The translations under genes and the position numbers were made by a program. 9,507 nt of DNA from Pseudomonadota bacterium. GTDB taxonomy: Bacteria > Pseudomonadota > Gammaproteobacteria > Xanthomonadales > Rhodanobacteraceae. The DNA lies in contig JAJZGE010000039.1 of NCBI GenBank assembly GCA_021798675.1, forward strand, positions 1-9,507. The letters are read 5' to 3'. How positions within the stretch are numbered: the stretch's first letter is position 1; the number at the start of each line of letters is the position of its first letter. The notes under the pieces were generated by a model that was not told where the DNA came from, searched no databases, and saw nothing but the letters and a program-made list of their open reading frames with translations. Shown here piece after piece: positions 1-6,587 of this stretch.

Positions 1-268
1 GGTGTGGAATGCGTTGACGAAAATCCCCGCCGGCGAGACGCGCAGCTATGGCGAACTGGCCGCCGCGATCGGCTCGCCGAAGGCCGCGCGCGCGGTGGGC
101 AACGCCTGCGGCAACAACCGCCTTGCCCTGATCGTGCCCTGCCACCGCGTGGTGCGCGAGGACGGCACGCCCGGCGGCTGGCGCTGGGGCGTTCAGCGCA
201 AGCGCGAATTGTTGGCGCACGAACGCCGGCGCGCCACGCCGCCCGAGGCGGCGCACAGGCCGGCGTGA
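1..268 (+). CDS. Methylated-DNA--protein-cysteine methyltransferase (Ada/Ogt C-terminal domain), 5' partial
   Basis: This is the C-terminal part of an O6-alkylguanine-DNA alkyltransferase, a suicide DNA-repair protein that moves an alkyl group from O6-alkylguanine to its own cysteine. Numbering from the Val/Met codon at 2-4, the fragment shows the family order: VW-x-AL, IPAGET, SYGELA (Tyr16), the helix-turn-helix with the probable arginine finger (PKAARAVGNA, Arg30), Asn38/Asn39, and the active site PCHR with acceptor Cys47 (codon 140-142). Glu74 in LLAHE would complete the Cys-His-Glu network. The GTG at 2-4 is almost certainly internal: VWNAL is a mid-domain motif and the frame continues off the left edge, so the N-terminal part is missing. 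The GWRWGVQRKRELLAHE ending resembles Ada more than stand-alone Ogt, but the adaptive-response domain, if any, lies outside the window. A short Ala/Arg/Pro-rich tail follows the fold. Family assignment is firm; Ada versus Ogt is open. Confidence 0.93.
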   Translation, partial: VWNALTKIPAGETRSYGELAAAIGSPKAARAVGNACGNNRLALIVPCHRVVREDGTPGGWRWGVQRKRELLAHERRRATPPEAAHRPA

Positions 269-280
269 CCACCGACTGTC

Positions 281-317
281 GGCCTTGACGGCGCCTCAAG
301 CCTGCCTTGCGCAAGCC
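281..317 (+). other. Small inverted repeats after the alkyltransferase gene
   Basis: The 141-bp gap before the transporter gene holds two small dyads. One is CTTGA (284-288)/TCAAG (296-300) with a 7-nt loop. The other is the 10-bp palindrome CTTGCGCAAG (306-315). CAAGCCT also occurs as a direct repeat at 297-303 and 312-318. No T-run follows, so this is not a convincing intrinsic terminator. It could pause transcription or mean nothing at this GC content. Confidence 0.2.
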
Positions 318-409
318 TCGCTATCGCGCGCGCCACGCCTCATCCATCATGCACGCTGCTGCCGTTTCGCGCGGCGCCGCGTGCCGCGCCCACCCCGCCG
401 AGTCCCGCC

Positions 410-1327
410 ATGAACGACGCCACCGCACTTCCCGCCGACGGCGCGATGCACGCTGCTGCCGATCGCTCCCGCCTGCTGGTGCCGCTGGGCCTGCTGGCCC
501 TATACGTGATCTGGGGCTCGACCTATCTCGGCATCCGCTTCGCGCTGGAAGGCTGGCCGCCGTTCCTGCTCGCCGGCGTGCGCTTCCTGATCGCCGGCGT
601 GCTGCTGTTCGGCTATCTGCGCCTGCGCGGCATGGCGTCGCCGACCCTTCGGCAGTGGCGCAATGCGGCCTTCGTCGGCACGTTGCTGCTCGGCCTCGGC
701 AACGGCCTGGTGTGCTTCGCCGAGGAGCGCGTGAGCTCGGGCATCGCCGCCGTGGCGGTGGCCAGCATGCCGTTGTTCGCCGCGCTGTTCGGCAGCCGGT
801 ACGGGCACCGGACGAACCGGCGCGAGATGCTGGGCCTGCTGATCGGCTTCGCAGGCGTGGTCGTGCTCAACCTCGGCAGCGACCTCTCCGGCTCGCGCAT
901 CGCCGCGCTGGCGCTGTTGCTGGCCGCCGCCGCATGGGCGTTCGGTTCGGTGTGGAGCAAGCAGCAGGACATGCCGGCCGGCCCGATGAACACCGCCGCG
1001 CAGATGTTGTGCGGCAGCGCGGCGCTGCTGCTGATGGGCTTCGCCGGCGGCGAACGGCTGCCCGCGCATCCCGCGCTGCACGCCAACTTCGCGCTGGCCT
1101 ACCTGGTGGTGGTCGGCTCGCTGATCGGCTTCAGCGCCTACCTGTACGTGCTCAAGCACGCGCGCCCCGTGCTCGCCACCAGCTATGCCTACGTCAATCC
1201 GCCGGTGGCGGTGCTGTTCGGCGTGCTGCTGGCGGGCGAACACGTTGGCCCGCCGGAAATCGCCGGCATGGCGATCATCCTGCTCGGCGTGGCGACGATC
1301 ACGCTGGCTCGGCAGAAGCGCGCCTGA
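410..1327 (+). CDS. yedA: EamA/DMT-family inner-membrane transporter, YedA-like
   Basis: This is a 305-residue integral membrane protein of the drug/metabolite transporter superfamily with two EamA repeats (roughly residues 25-150 and 160-300) and about ten hydrophobic helices. I recognise it as YedA-like from the opening ALYVIWGSTYLGIRFALEGWP followed by AGVRFL, from GLGNGLV and SSGIAA-VAVASMPLF in the first half, and from WAFGSVWSKQ and ATSYAYVNPPVAVL in the second. The length is close to that of E. coli YedA. The substrate of this subfamily is not settled; efflux of small metabolites or amino acids is a general expectation only. I chose ATG 410 as the most upstream ATG in frame, though its Shine-Dalgarno is weak (GAG in GCCGAGTCCC). 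An in-frame ATG at 446 (residue 13) begins just before the first helix and is a real alternative. atoE follows after 72 bp on the same strand, so co-transcription is possible. Confidence 0.9.
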   Translation: MNDATALPADGAMHAAADRSRLLVPLGLLALYVIWGSTYLGIRFALEGWPPFLLAGVRFLIAGVLLFGYLRLRGMASPTLRQWRNAAFVGTLLLGLGNGLVCFAEERVSSGIAAVAVASMPLFAALFGSRYGHRTNRREMLGLLIGFAGVVVLNLGSDLSGSRIAALALLLAAAAWAFGSVWSKQQDMPAGPMNTAAQMLCGSAALLLMGFAGGERLPAHPALHANFALAYLVVVGSLIGFSAYLYVLKHARPVLATSYAYVNPPVAVLFGVLLAGEHVGPPEIAGMAIILLGVATITLARQKRA

Positions 1328-1344
1328 TCGACCATCGTCGGCTT

Positions 1345-1381
1345 GTCGCGGTCGCGCACCGCGCGCCACCATGGCCGCGAC
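1345..1381 (+). other. Inverted repeat in the yedA-atoE gap
   Basis: GTCGCGG (1345-1351) and CCGCGAC (1375-1381) are perfect 7-bp inverted arms around 23 nt of GC-rich sequence. The stem would form in a transcript between the yedA stop (1327) and the atoE Shine-Dalgarno (GGAG, 1390-1393). No T-run follows, so it is not an obvious terminator. It may stabilise or separate the two messages, or be chance in GC-rich DNA. Confidence 0.25.
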
Positions 1382-1399
1382 GCCCACGCGGAGCCCGGC

Positions 1400-2815
1400 A
1401 TGAACAGCACGAACGAAGGCCTGATGGCGCGACTGGCGCTGCGCAGCGCAGCATGGTCGGAACGCTGGTTTCCCGATGCCTGGGTGTTCGCGGCGCTGGG
1501 CGTGGCGATCGTGGCGACTGCCGTGCTGGCCTTCGGCGCGACGCCGGTGGCCACCGTCAACGCGTTCGGCGACGGCTTCTGGAGCCTGATCCCGTTCACC
1601 ATGCAGATGGCCTTCGTGGTGATCGGCGGCTACGTGGTGGCCACCGCGCCGATCGTCGCGCGCTTCATCGACCTGCTGGCGCGAGTGCCCAAGAGCGGGC
1701 GCGGCGCGATCTGCTACGTGGCGCTGGTGAGCATGCTCGCCTCGCTGCTGTCGTGGGGTTTCTCGCTGGTGTTCGGTGGCCTGCTGGTGCGCGCGCTGGC
1801 GCGTCGCGATGACCTGCGCATGGACTACCGCGCGGCAGGCGCGGCGGCGTATCTCGGCCTCGGCGCGGTGTGGGCAATGGGCCTGTCCTCGTCGGCGGCG
1901 CAGTTGCAGGCGAACCCGGCCAGCATGCCGCCCGGCCTGCTCGCGATCACCGGCGTGCTGCCGTTCACCAGCACCATCTTCCTGTGGCAATCCTTCGCGC
2001 TCACCGCCTGCCTGATCGCCGCCTCGCTGCTGGTCTGCTGGTTCACCGCGCCGTCGGACCGCCATGCACGCACCGCGCACTATTTCGGCGTGAGCGAGGC
2101 GACCGCCGTGCCGCCACTGCCGCCGCGCCAGCGCCCCGGCGAATGGCTGGAATACAGCCCGCTGCTCTCCGTGCTAATTAGCCTGCTCGGCCTCGGCTGG
2201 CTGGTCCACGAGTTCGCCACCAAGTCGGTGATGAACGCCATCGCCAACCTCAACACCTACAACTTCCTGTTCCTCACCGTGGGCCTGCTGCTGCACTGGC
2301 GTCCGCGCAGCTTCCTCGACGCGGTGGCGCGCTCGGTGCCGAGCACGGCCGGCGTGCTGATCCAGTTCCCGCTGTACGGCGGCATCGCCGCGCTGCTCAC
2401 CCACGTGCGGGGCACGGGCGGCGTCACGCTGGCGCACCGGCTGTCGCAGCTGTTCGTGCACGTGGCGAGCACCGACAGCTTCCCCGCGGTGATGGGCGCG
2501 TACTCTGCCATCCTCGGCTTCTTCGTGCCGTCCGGCGGCGGCAAGTGGCTGGTGGAGGCGCCCTACGTGATGCAGGCCGCGAACGACCTGCACGTGCATC
2601 TCGGCTGGGCGGTGCAGGTGTACAACGCCGCCGAGGCGCTGCCGAACCTGATCAACCCGTTCTGGATGCTGCCACTGCTCGGCGTGCTGGGTCTGAAGGC
2701 GCGCGACGTGGTGGGCTATACCTTCATGCAGCTGGTGGTGCACGTACCGCTGGTGCTGGGACTGCTGTGGCTGCTGGGACTCACCCTGACGTACGTGCCG
2801 CCGGTGATGCCGTAG
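1400..2815 (+). CDS. atoE: AtoE-family short-chain fatty acid transporter
   Basis: This is a 471-residue polytopic inner-membrane protein of the SCFA transporter (AtoE) family, which takes up short-chain fatty acids such as acetoacetate or butyrate. Family marks include the N-terminal RWFPDAWVFAALGV segment, FGDGFWSLIPFTMQM, LSWGFSLVFGGLL and, near the C terminus, FVPSGGGKWLVEAPYV, LPNLINPFWMLPLLG and LKARDVVGYTF. About ten to twelve hydrophobic helices are visible. Length is slightly above the E. coli protein (about 440 residues). ATG 1400 is chosen because GGAG lies 6 nt upstream; the frame extends back only to a TTG at 1343 with no family-like sequence. The acetoacetate genes atoD/A/B are not adjacent, so the exact substrate is inferred from the family only. 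The TAG stop (2813-2815) sits inside a GTAG-headed repeat. An AT-rich palindrome, GCTAATTAGC, at 2173-2182 with two rare-looking codons stands out from the otherwise GC-rich codon use. Confidence 0.92.
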   Translation: MNSTNEGLMARLALRSAAWSERWFPDAWVFAALGVAIVATAVLAFGATPVATVNAFGDGFWSLIPFTMQMAFVVIGGYVVATAPIVARFIDLLARVPKSGRGAICYVALVSMLASLLSWGFSLVFGGLLVRALARRDDLRMDYRAAGAAAYLGLGAVWAMGLSSSAAQLQANPASMPPGLLAITGVLPFTSTIFLWQSFALTACLIAASLLVCWFTAPSDRHARTAHYFGVSEATAVPPLPPRQRPGEWLEYSPLLSVLISLLGLGWLVHEFATKSVMNAIANLNTYNFLFLTVGLLLHWRPRSFLDAVARSVPSTAGVLIQFPLYGGIAALLTHVRGTGGVTLAHRLSQLFVHVASTDSFPAVMGAYSAILGFFVPSGGGKWLVEAPYVMQAANDLHVHLGWAVQVYNAAEALPNLINPFWMLPLLGVLGLKARDVVGYTFMQLVVHVPLVLGLLWLLGLTLTYVPPVMP

Positions 2816-3923
2816 GAGGGCGTGGCCGGAGCGGGGCGCCGGGCGCAGCCATCCTGCTCCTACCCGCTTCCGGCGGGGCCGGCAGCGGCGTGAAGCCGGG
2901 GCAACTATCCCCAGGTGCCGCGGGCAGGGCGTCGATCCATGTCCGTATCGGCGGAAACAGGCGGTCGGTGCGCAACGGCAGGGTCAGGTGGCCCTCGCCA
3001 GCAACTTCCACATAGCGGGCTTCGGGCGAACGCTGCGCCAACCGCTGCAGGCTGGCAGGCGGGATCAGCACATCGCGGCTGCCGCCGAGTATCAGCGTGC
3101 ACGCCTTCGCTTGCGCCAATGCGGCGCCCGGATCGATGGCGGCCAGATCGATACCAAGCTTGCGATCGGCGCGCGCGATGGCCGCATCCAATTCGTGCGG
3201 CGTGATCCAACGCGCCAGCCAGCGATAACCGAACAGCCCGCTGGACGGAGCACGATGGATCACATCCACCGCATCGGCGTACGGTTCCAGTGCCACCACA
3301 CCAAGCACTTCGGGCAGCCGCGGCGCGGCGAACAAGGCGACCGTGGCTCCATACGATGCACCCAGCAAGTACACAGGTGCGGGCAGGCGGCCGGAGGCTT
3401 CGAGATCGTGCACCAGCGCGACGATATCGCCCGCCTCACGCGGCCCGTAACCCACCGGCGCATCGCCGGAACTGCCCTGGCTGCGCAGATCGGGCATCAC
3501 CACGATGTAGCCCGCGCCGGCGAAGGCAAGGCCCCAGCCAGCCATCGCGCTGCCTTCCGTGCCCCAGGGATGAAGCAGCACTACGCTGCCGCGTGCCGGC
3601 AGTGGTGCCGCCTGCTTCGGCGATTTGAAGTGGTAGCGAAAGCTGAAGGCGAGATGCCTTCCGTGCCGCTCTTCCCTCAGCGTTGCTTTGAAGGCATACG
3701 CGCGCGGTCGACCGTACCAGTAGGCAATACGGACACCCTGCCCCGTGCGCATTGCCTCGTAACGCATGCCTGCGTACTCGAGCATCTGCCGCAGCGGCAT
3801 GGACTGCTTCGCACTGACACGGCCCGGCCGCTCAATCTGCCGCGCCAAGAAAGCGGTACACCCGCTCAGCGCCATGGCCAGCGCAGCCACTGCCAGCAGC
3901 TTCCCGCAACGCTCCCGACGCAT
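2781..3923 (-). CDS. Lipoprotein alpha/beta-fold hydrolase
   Basis: The product is a 380-residue exported alpha/beta hydrolase, probably a serine esterase or acylhydrolase of unknown substrate. A charged n-region (MRRER), a hydrophobic stretch and a lipobox LSGC (Cys22) predict a lipoprotein; Thr at +2 favours outer-membrane sorting. The fold runs from about residue 110 to 334: oxyanion region LLHPWG (117-121), DLRSQGSS, nucleophile elbow GASYG with Ser190, a short cap, acid Asp284 in GGSRDVLIPP, and His312 in GEGHLTLPL. The complete triad suggests an active enzyme. ATG 3923 is chosen for its AGGAGG 5 nt upstream and because the signal peptide begins there; an upstream TTG at 3968 adds nothing signal-like. 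The last 46 residues (2784-2921) are Pro/Ala/Arg-rich, read through the repeat at 2812-2863 and overlap the end of atoE by 35 bp. This tail is probably not part of the fold. The gene lies 69 bp downstream of the exporter permease on the same strand. Confidence 0.85.
   Translation of the reverse strand: MRRERCGKLLAVAALAMALSGCTAFLARQIERPGRVSAKQSMPLRQMLEYAGMRYEAMRTGQGVRIAYWYGRPRAYAFKATLREERHGRHLAFSFRYHFKSPKQAAPLPARGSVVLLHPWGTEGSAMAGWGLAFAGAGYIVVMPDLRSQGSSGDAPVGYGPREAGDIVALVHDLEASGRLPAPVYLLGASYGATVALFAAPRLPEVLGVVALEPYADAVDVIHRAPSSGLFGYRWLARWITPHELDAAIARADRKLGIDLAAIDPGAALAQAKACTLILGGSRDVLIPPASLQRLAQRSPEARYVEVAGEGHLTLPLRTDRLFPPIRTWIDALPAAPGDSCPGFTPLPAPPEAGRSRMAAPGAPLRPRPPTASPAARTSG
2812..2863. repeat. 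REP/BIME-like palindromic element with GTAG heads
   Basis: GTAGGAG at 2812-2818 is matched by its exact reverse complement CTCCTAC at 2857-2863, so each end reads GTAG inward. The right half, read on the minus strand, continues GTAGGA-GCAG-GATGG-CTGC, a GTAG head followed by a 4-bp stem and 5-nt loop (2845-2857). The interior also has GGCGCC/GGCGC dyads. REP elements of Xanthomonadales (for example the SMAG family of Stenotrophomonas) start with GTAG followed by a hairpin, and this has that architecture with two heads facing each other. It sits at the convergent end of atoE and the hydrolase gene and may serve as a bidirectional transcription end or mRNA 3' stabiliser. It is a single copy in this window, so membership of a genomic family is inference. 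Confidence 0.5.
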
Positions 3924-3928
3924 ACGGG

Positions 3929-3934
3929 CCTCCT
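3929..3934 (-). promoter_or_regulatory. Perfect Shine-Dalgarno of the lipoprotein hydrolase
   Basis: Read on the minus strand, AAAGGAGG ends 5 nt before the ATG at 3923. This is the strongest ribosome binding site in the window and decides the start. It shows that the hydrolase is translated independently even if it is co-transcribed with the exporter genes. The remaining gap up to the permease stop (3993) contains only a weak 5-bp dyad (GCAGC 3958-3962/GCTGC 3972-3976) and no clear promoter. Confidence 0.7.
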
Positions 3935-3992
3935 TTCCTTGTTCGTCGGCGACGGTAGCAGCTCGCAAACGGCTGCACGCGCGTCCCGACCG

Positions 3993-5399
3993 TCACAGCT
4001 CGCGCAGCGCCGTGGTCACCGGCAGGCGTGCGGCACGCACGGCGGGGAACAAGCCGCCGACGAAGCCGATGGCGAGTGCCCACTTCAGGCCGGTCCAGAG
4101 CAGTGCGGGCGTCACCGCCAGTTGGAAGCTGAGCTTGCCCACCGTGCCGGCGGCCAGCGTGGAAGCACCGTAGCCGTTGAAGACCAGCCAGGCCAACGCG
4201 CCGCCGATGACGCCGCCGAGCAAGGCCAGCAGCATCGTCTCCAGCATCACCGCCACCACCACCGGCAGGCCGCGGAAACCGATGGCGCGCAGCGTGGCGA
4301 TCTCGCGGGCCCGCGTCGCCACCGCGGCGAACATGGTGTTGAGCGCGCCGAACATCGCGCCGATCGCCATGATCAGCCCCACCGTGATGCCCATGATGCG
4401 GATCACCTTGGCCATGCCTTCGGACTGCTTGGCGTAGTAGTCCAGCGTGGTGTCCGCGTCCACCTTCAGCTGCGGGTTCGCCGCCAGTGCGGCCTTGAAC
4501 GCGCCGAACGCCTGCGGGCTGGTGAGCTTCGCCACCACCGAGGCACGGCTACTGCCGCGGCGGTAGGTGTCGGCCACCACGTTGGCGTCGCCCCACACCT
4601 CCGAATCCATCGCGTCGCCGGAGGAGAACACGCCCACCACGGTCCACAACTGGCTGCCCAGGCGCACCTGGTGGCCGGGCACCAGGCCGGCGAACTGCTG
4701 CGCCGCACCCTTGCCCACGTCGAGTTCGCGCATGCCCGGGTTGAACTTGCGTCCCTCGACGATCTTCACCTGTGGCCGCACCGCCCAGGCCTCGTCGCCT
4801 ACGCCGCGCAGCTGCACGCTGCCCTCGTCGTCGGCGCTGCCGCCCTTGATCGGCAGGTTGGCGGCGACCACCAGTTCCGGCGAAGCCAGCGGCCGGCCCT
4901 TGGCATCGCGCGCGATGCCCGGCGTCTGCACGATCTGCACGATGCTGTCGTGGTCGAGCACCGACATCACTTCCGAAGCGGAGGCGCCGCGCATCACGAT
5001 GGCGGTATCGTCGTTGCCGGTCTTGCGCAGCGTCTGGCTGTAGCCCTCGCCCATCGCCAGCAGGGCCACCAGCACGCCGACCACGCCGGCGATGCCGACC
5101 ACGATCACGGCGGACGAACCCAACCGCTGGCGCAACGTGCTGATGCCCACGCCGGTGACCGAGGCGGCCTGCTTACCGCGGCGGGTAAGCACCATCCACA
5201 GCACCAGAGAAAGCACTGCGGCGAGCGCACCCCACCACGACAACTTGGTCCATAAAAACATCGACGTAAGTACTACCAACACGAGTCCGACGTTAGCGAG
5301 AAACCTGCGCAGGCGCGCGGAGCGCCGAGCGCGTATGCCAAGCACCGCACCCAATGCGATGGCAATTCCCGTAATGACGATGCCGATGACCTGATTCAT
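3993..5399 (-). CDS. ABC transporter permease 2 (FtsX/MacB-like) with N-terminal transmembrane extension
   Basis: This is a 468-residue inner-membrane permease of the MacB/FtsX family, the second of two permeases in a MacAB-like exporter. The canonical part starts near residue 85: a helix at about 95-115, a large periplasmic domain at about 117-330, then helices at about 335-360, 379-403 and 428-452. The family motif AREIATLRAIGF (364-375) lies after the second canonical helix, and FPAVRAARLPVTTAL comes near the end. Residues 1-75 are extra: three hydrophobic stretches (about 4-22, 37-50, 55-71) with Arg/Lys clusters at 23-32 and 72-76. By the positive-inside rule this gives seven helices and a periplasmic N terminus. 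The codons for the extension are poorer in G+C (about 58% over 5220-5399, against about 75% in the 60 bases at 5041-5100). ATG 5399 has GGAG 7 nt upstream, overlapping the TGA of permease 1 (TGAGGAG), so the extended start is well supported and translation is probably coupled. Confidence 0.88.
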   Translation of the reverse strand: MNQVIGIVITGIAIALGAVLGIRARRSARLRRFLANVGLVLVVLTSMFLWTKLSWWGALAAVLSLVLWMVLTRRGKQAASVTGVGISTLRQRLGSSAVIVVGIAGVVGVLVALLAMGEGYSQTLRKTGNDDTAIVMRGASASEVMSVLDHDSIVQIVQTPGIARDAKGRPLASPELVVAANLPIKGGSADDEGSVQLRGVGDEAWAVRPQVKIVEGRKFNPGMRELDVGKGAAQQFAGLVPGHQVRLGSQLWTVVGVFSSGDAMDSEVWGDANVVADTYRRGSSRASVVAKLTSPQAFGAFKAALAANPQLKVDADTTLDYYAKQSEGMAKVIRIMGITVGLIMAIGAMFGALNTMFAAVATRAREIATLRAIGFRGLPVVVAVMLETMLLALLGGVIGGALAWLVFNGYGASTLAAGTVGKLSFQLAVTPALLWTGLKWALAIGFVGGLFPAVRAARLPVTTALREL

Positions 5400-5410
5400 G
5401 ATCTCGCTCC

Positions 5411-6577
5411 TCAGCGCCCGGCCAGCGCGTCGACGATATTGAGGCGCATTGCGCGCACTGCCGGCAGCGCGCCCACCAGCAGGCCGATCAGCACCATCAG
5501 TGCCAGGCCAAGCACCCAGCTCCCGGTTCCCACGGTGGGCAGGTTGAGCATGCCGCCGCTGCCGGCACTGACCATCGGGATCAGCACCGCGGCCAGCCCC
5601 AGCCCGATCACGCCGCCGATCAGCAGCAGCAGTACCGACTCGGCCAGCACCATCGCCAGCACGCTGCGGCTGGAAAAGCCGATCGTCTTCAGCACCGCGA
5701 GTTCGGAGGTGCGTTCGCGCACCGCCTGCATCATGGTGTTGCCCGACAGCAGCAGCAGGGTGAAGAACACCGCACCCATGATCGAACCCACGATCAGGCC
5801 GATGTCGGCCAGCTGCTTCATCCAGTTCGCGGTGGCGGCCTGCTCGGTCTGCGTGCGCGTCTCGTGGTCGGAGTTGGCCGACAGCGCATCGATCGCCCGG
5901 GCCACGCGGTCGGCCTGGCTCACGTCGGCCACGCGGGTGACGTACCAGCCGACGGTGCCGCGGTTGTACGGCGTGGTCTCGTCGAAGTATTTCCAGTGCA
6001 GCAGGAACAATTGGTCGTAGAAGCCCGCGCTCTTCTTGTCCTTCGCGTGCATGATGCCGACGATGTCGAAGGTCCAGGTCTTGTTGCCGCTCTTGTCCGG
6101 GAAGATGGTGGACTGCAGCGGGATCTTGTCGCCCACCTTCCAGCCGAACTTCTTCGCCAGCGCCTCGCCGACCAGGGCGCCGGTGCGCGTGTCGTCGAAC
6201 GCCTTGCGCTGGGCGGGATCGACTTCGATCTCGGGGTAGGCGTCGAGGTAGTTCGGCGCCACCGCGAAGCTGAAGACCTGGTTGTGCGGATCCTGGTAGG
6301 CGCCGCCGAACCAGTTCGCGTAGGTCACCATCTTCACGCCGGGCACCTGCGCGATCCGCGCGCCCAGCGACTGCGGCAGGGTCTGGATGAAGGACAGTTT
6401 CGAACCGGTCTGCAGGCGCTCGGCGCCATTGGCGCTCTGCCCGGCCTGGTCGAACGAGGTACGTACCGCGTCCAGCATGCCGAACAGCAGGAACGCCGCG
6501 ACGATCGACACCAGGGTGAGGATGGTGCGGGTCTTGCGCCGGAACAGCGCGGCCCAGATCAGGTGGAAGTATTTCAT
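5411..6577 (-). CDS. ABC transporter permease 1 (FtsX/MacB-like)
   Basis: This is a 388-residue inner-membrane permease with the classic four-helix MacB/FtsX layout: a cytoplasmic start with FRRKTRT, helix 1 at about 17-36, a periplasmic MacB-PCD-like domain at about 40-255, and helices at about 259-280, 304-333 and 353-376. The motif RERTSELAVLKTIGF (287-301) is the family signature that couples the permease to the ATPase. The C terminus, LPAVRAMRLNIVDALAGR, is also typical. It has no fused ATPase domain, unlike E. coli MacB, and presumably pairs with permease 2 around the separate ATPase. The start at ATG 6577 lies 10 nt after the ATPase stop; TGAGGA combines the stop codon and Shine-Dalgarno, indicating translational coupling. 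The transported substrate cannot be read from sequence; this family moves peptides, macrolides, lipoproteins or lipids, or only transmits force (mechanotransmission). Confidence 0.92.
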   Translation of the reverse strand: MKYFHLIWAALFRRKTRTILTLVSIVAAFLLFGMLDAVRTSFDQAGQSANGAERLQTGSKLSFIQTLPQSLGARIAQVPGVKMVTYANWFGGAYQDPHNQVFSFAVAPNYLDAYPEIEVDPAQRKAFDDTRTGALVGEALAKKFGWKVGDKIPLQSTIFPDKSGNKTWTFDIVGIMHAKDKKSAGFYDQLFLLHWKYFDETTPYNRGTVGWYVTRVADVSQADRVARAIDALSANSDHETRTQTEQAATANWMKQLADIGLIVGSIMGAVFFTLLLLSGNTMMQAVRERTSELAVLKTIGFSSRSVLAMVLAESVLLLLIGGVIGLGLAAVLIPMVSAGSGGMLNLPTVGTGSWVLGLALMVLIGLLVGALPAVRAMRLNIVDALAGR

Positions 6578-6587
6578 GGCGTCGTCC

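Noticed and set aside
281..302. Intrinsic terminator after the alkyltransferase gene
   Set aside because: The stem is only 5 bp and no T-run follows; it is kept only as a weak dyad.
307..1812. Long plus-strand open frame overlapping yedA and atoE
   Set aside because: The translation is Arg/Ala/Gly-rich without any family feature; long shadow frames are common in GC-rich DNA, and two well-recognised transporters occupy the same bases.
500..2080. Long minus-strand open frame antisense to yedA and atoE
   Set aside because: The composition is Arg/His/Gln/Ala-rich, typical of the antisense of hydrophobic GC-rich genes, with no motif and no ribosome site.
2812..2863. CRISPR repeat or transposon end
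   Set aside because: There is only one unit, no spacers, no transposase and no target-site duplication; the GTAG-hairpin layout fits a REP element better.
2988..5255. 755-codon plus-strand open frame antisense to the hydrolase and permease 2
   Set aside because: It is His/Arg/Gln-rich antisense of two convincing genes, with no domain recognisable; its length reflects few stop codons in GC-rich DNA.
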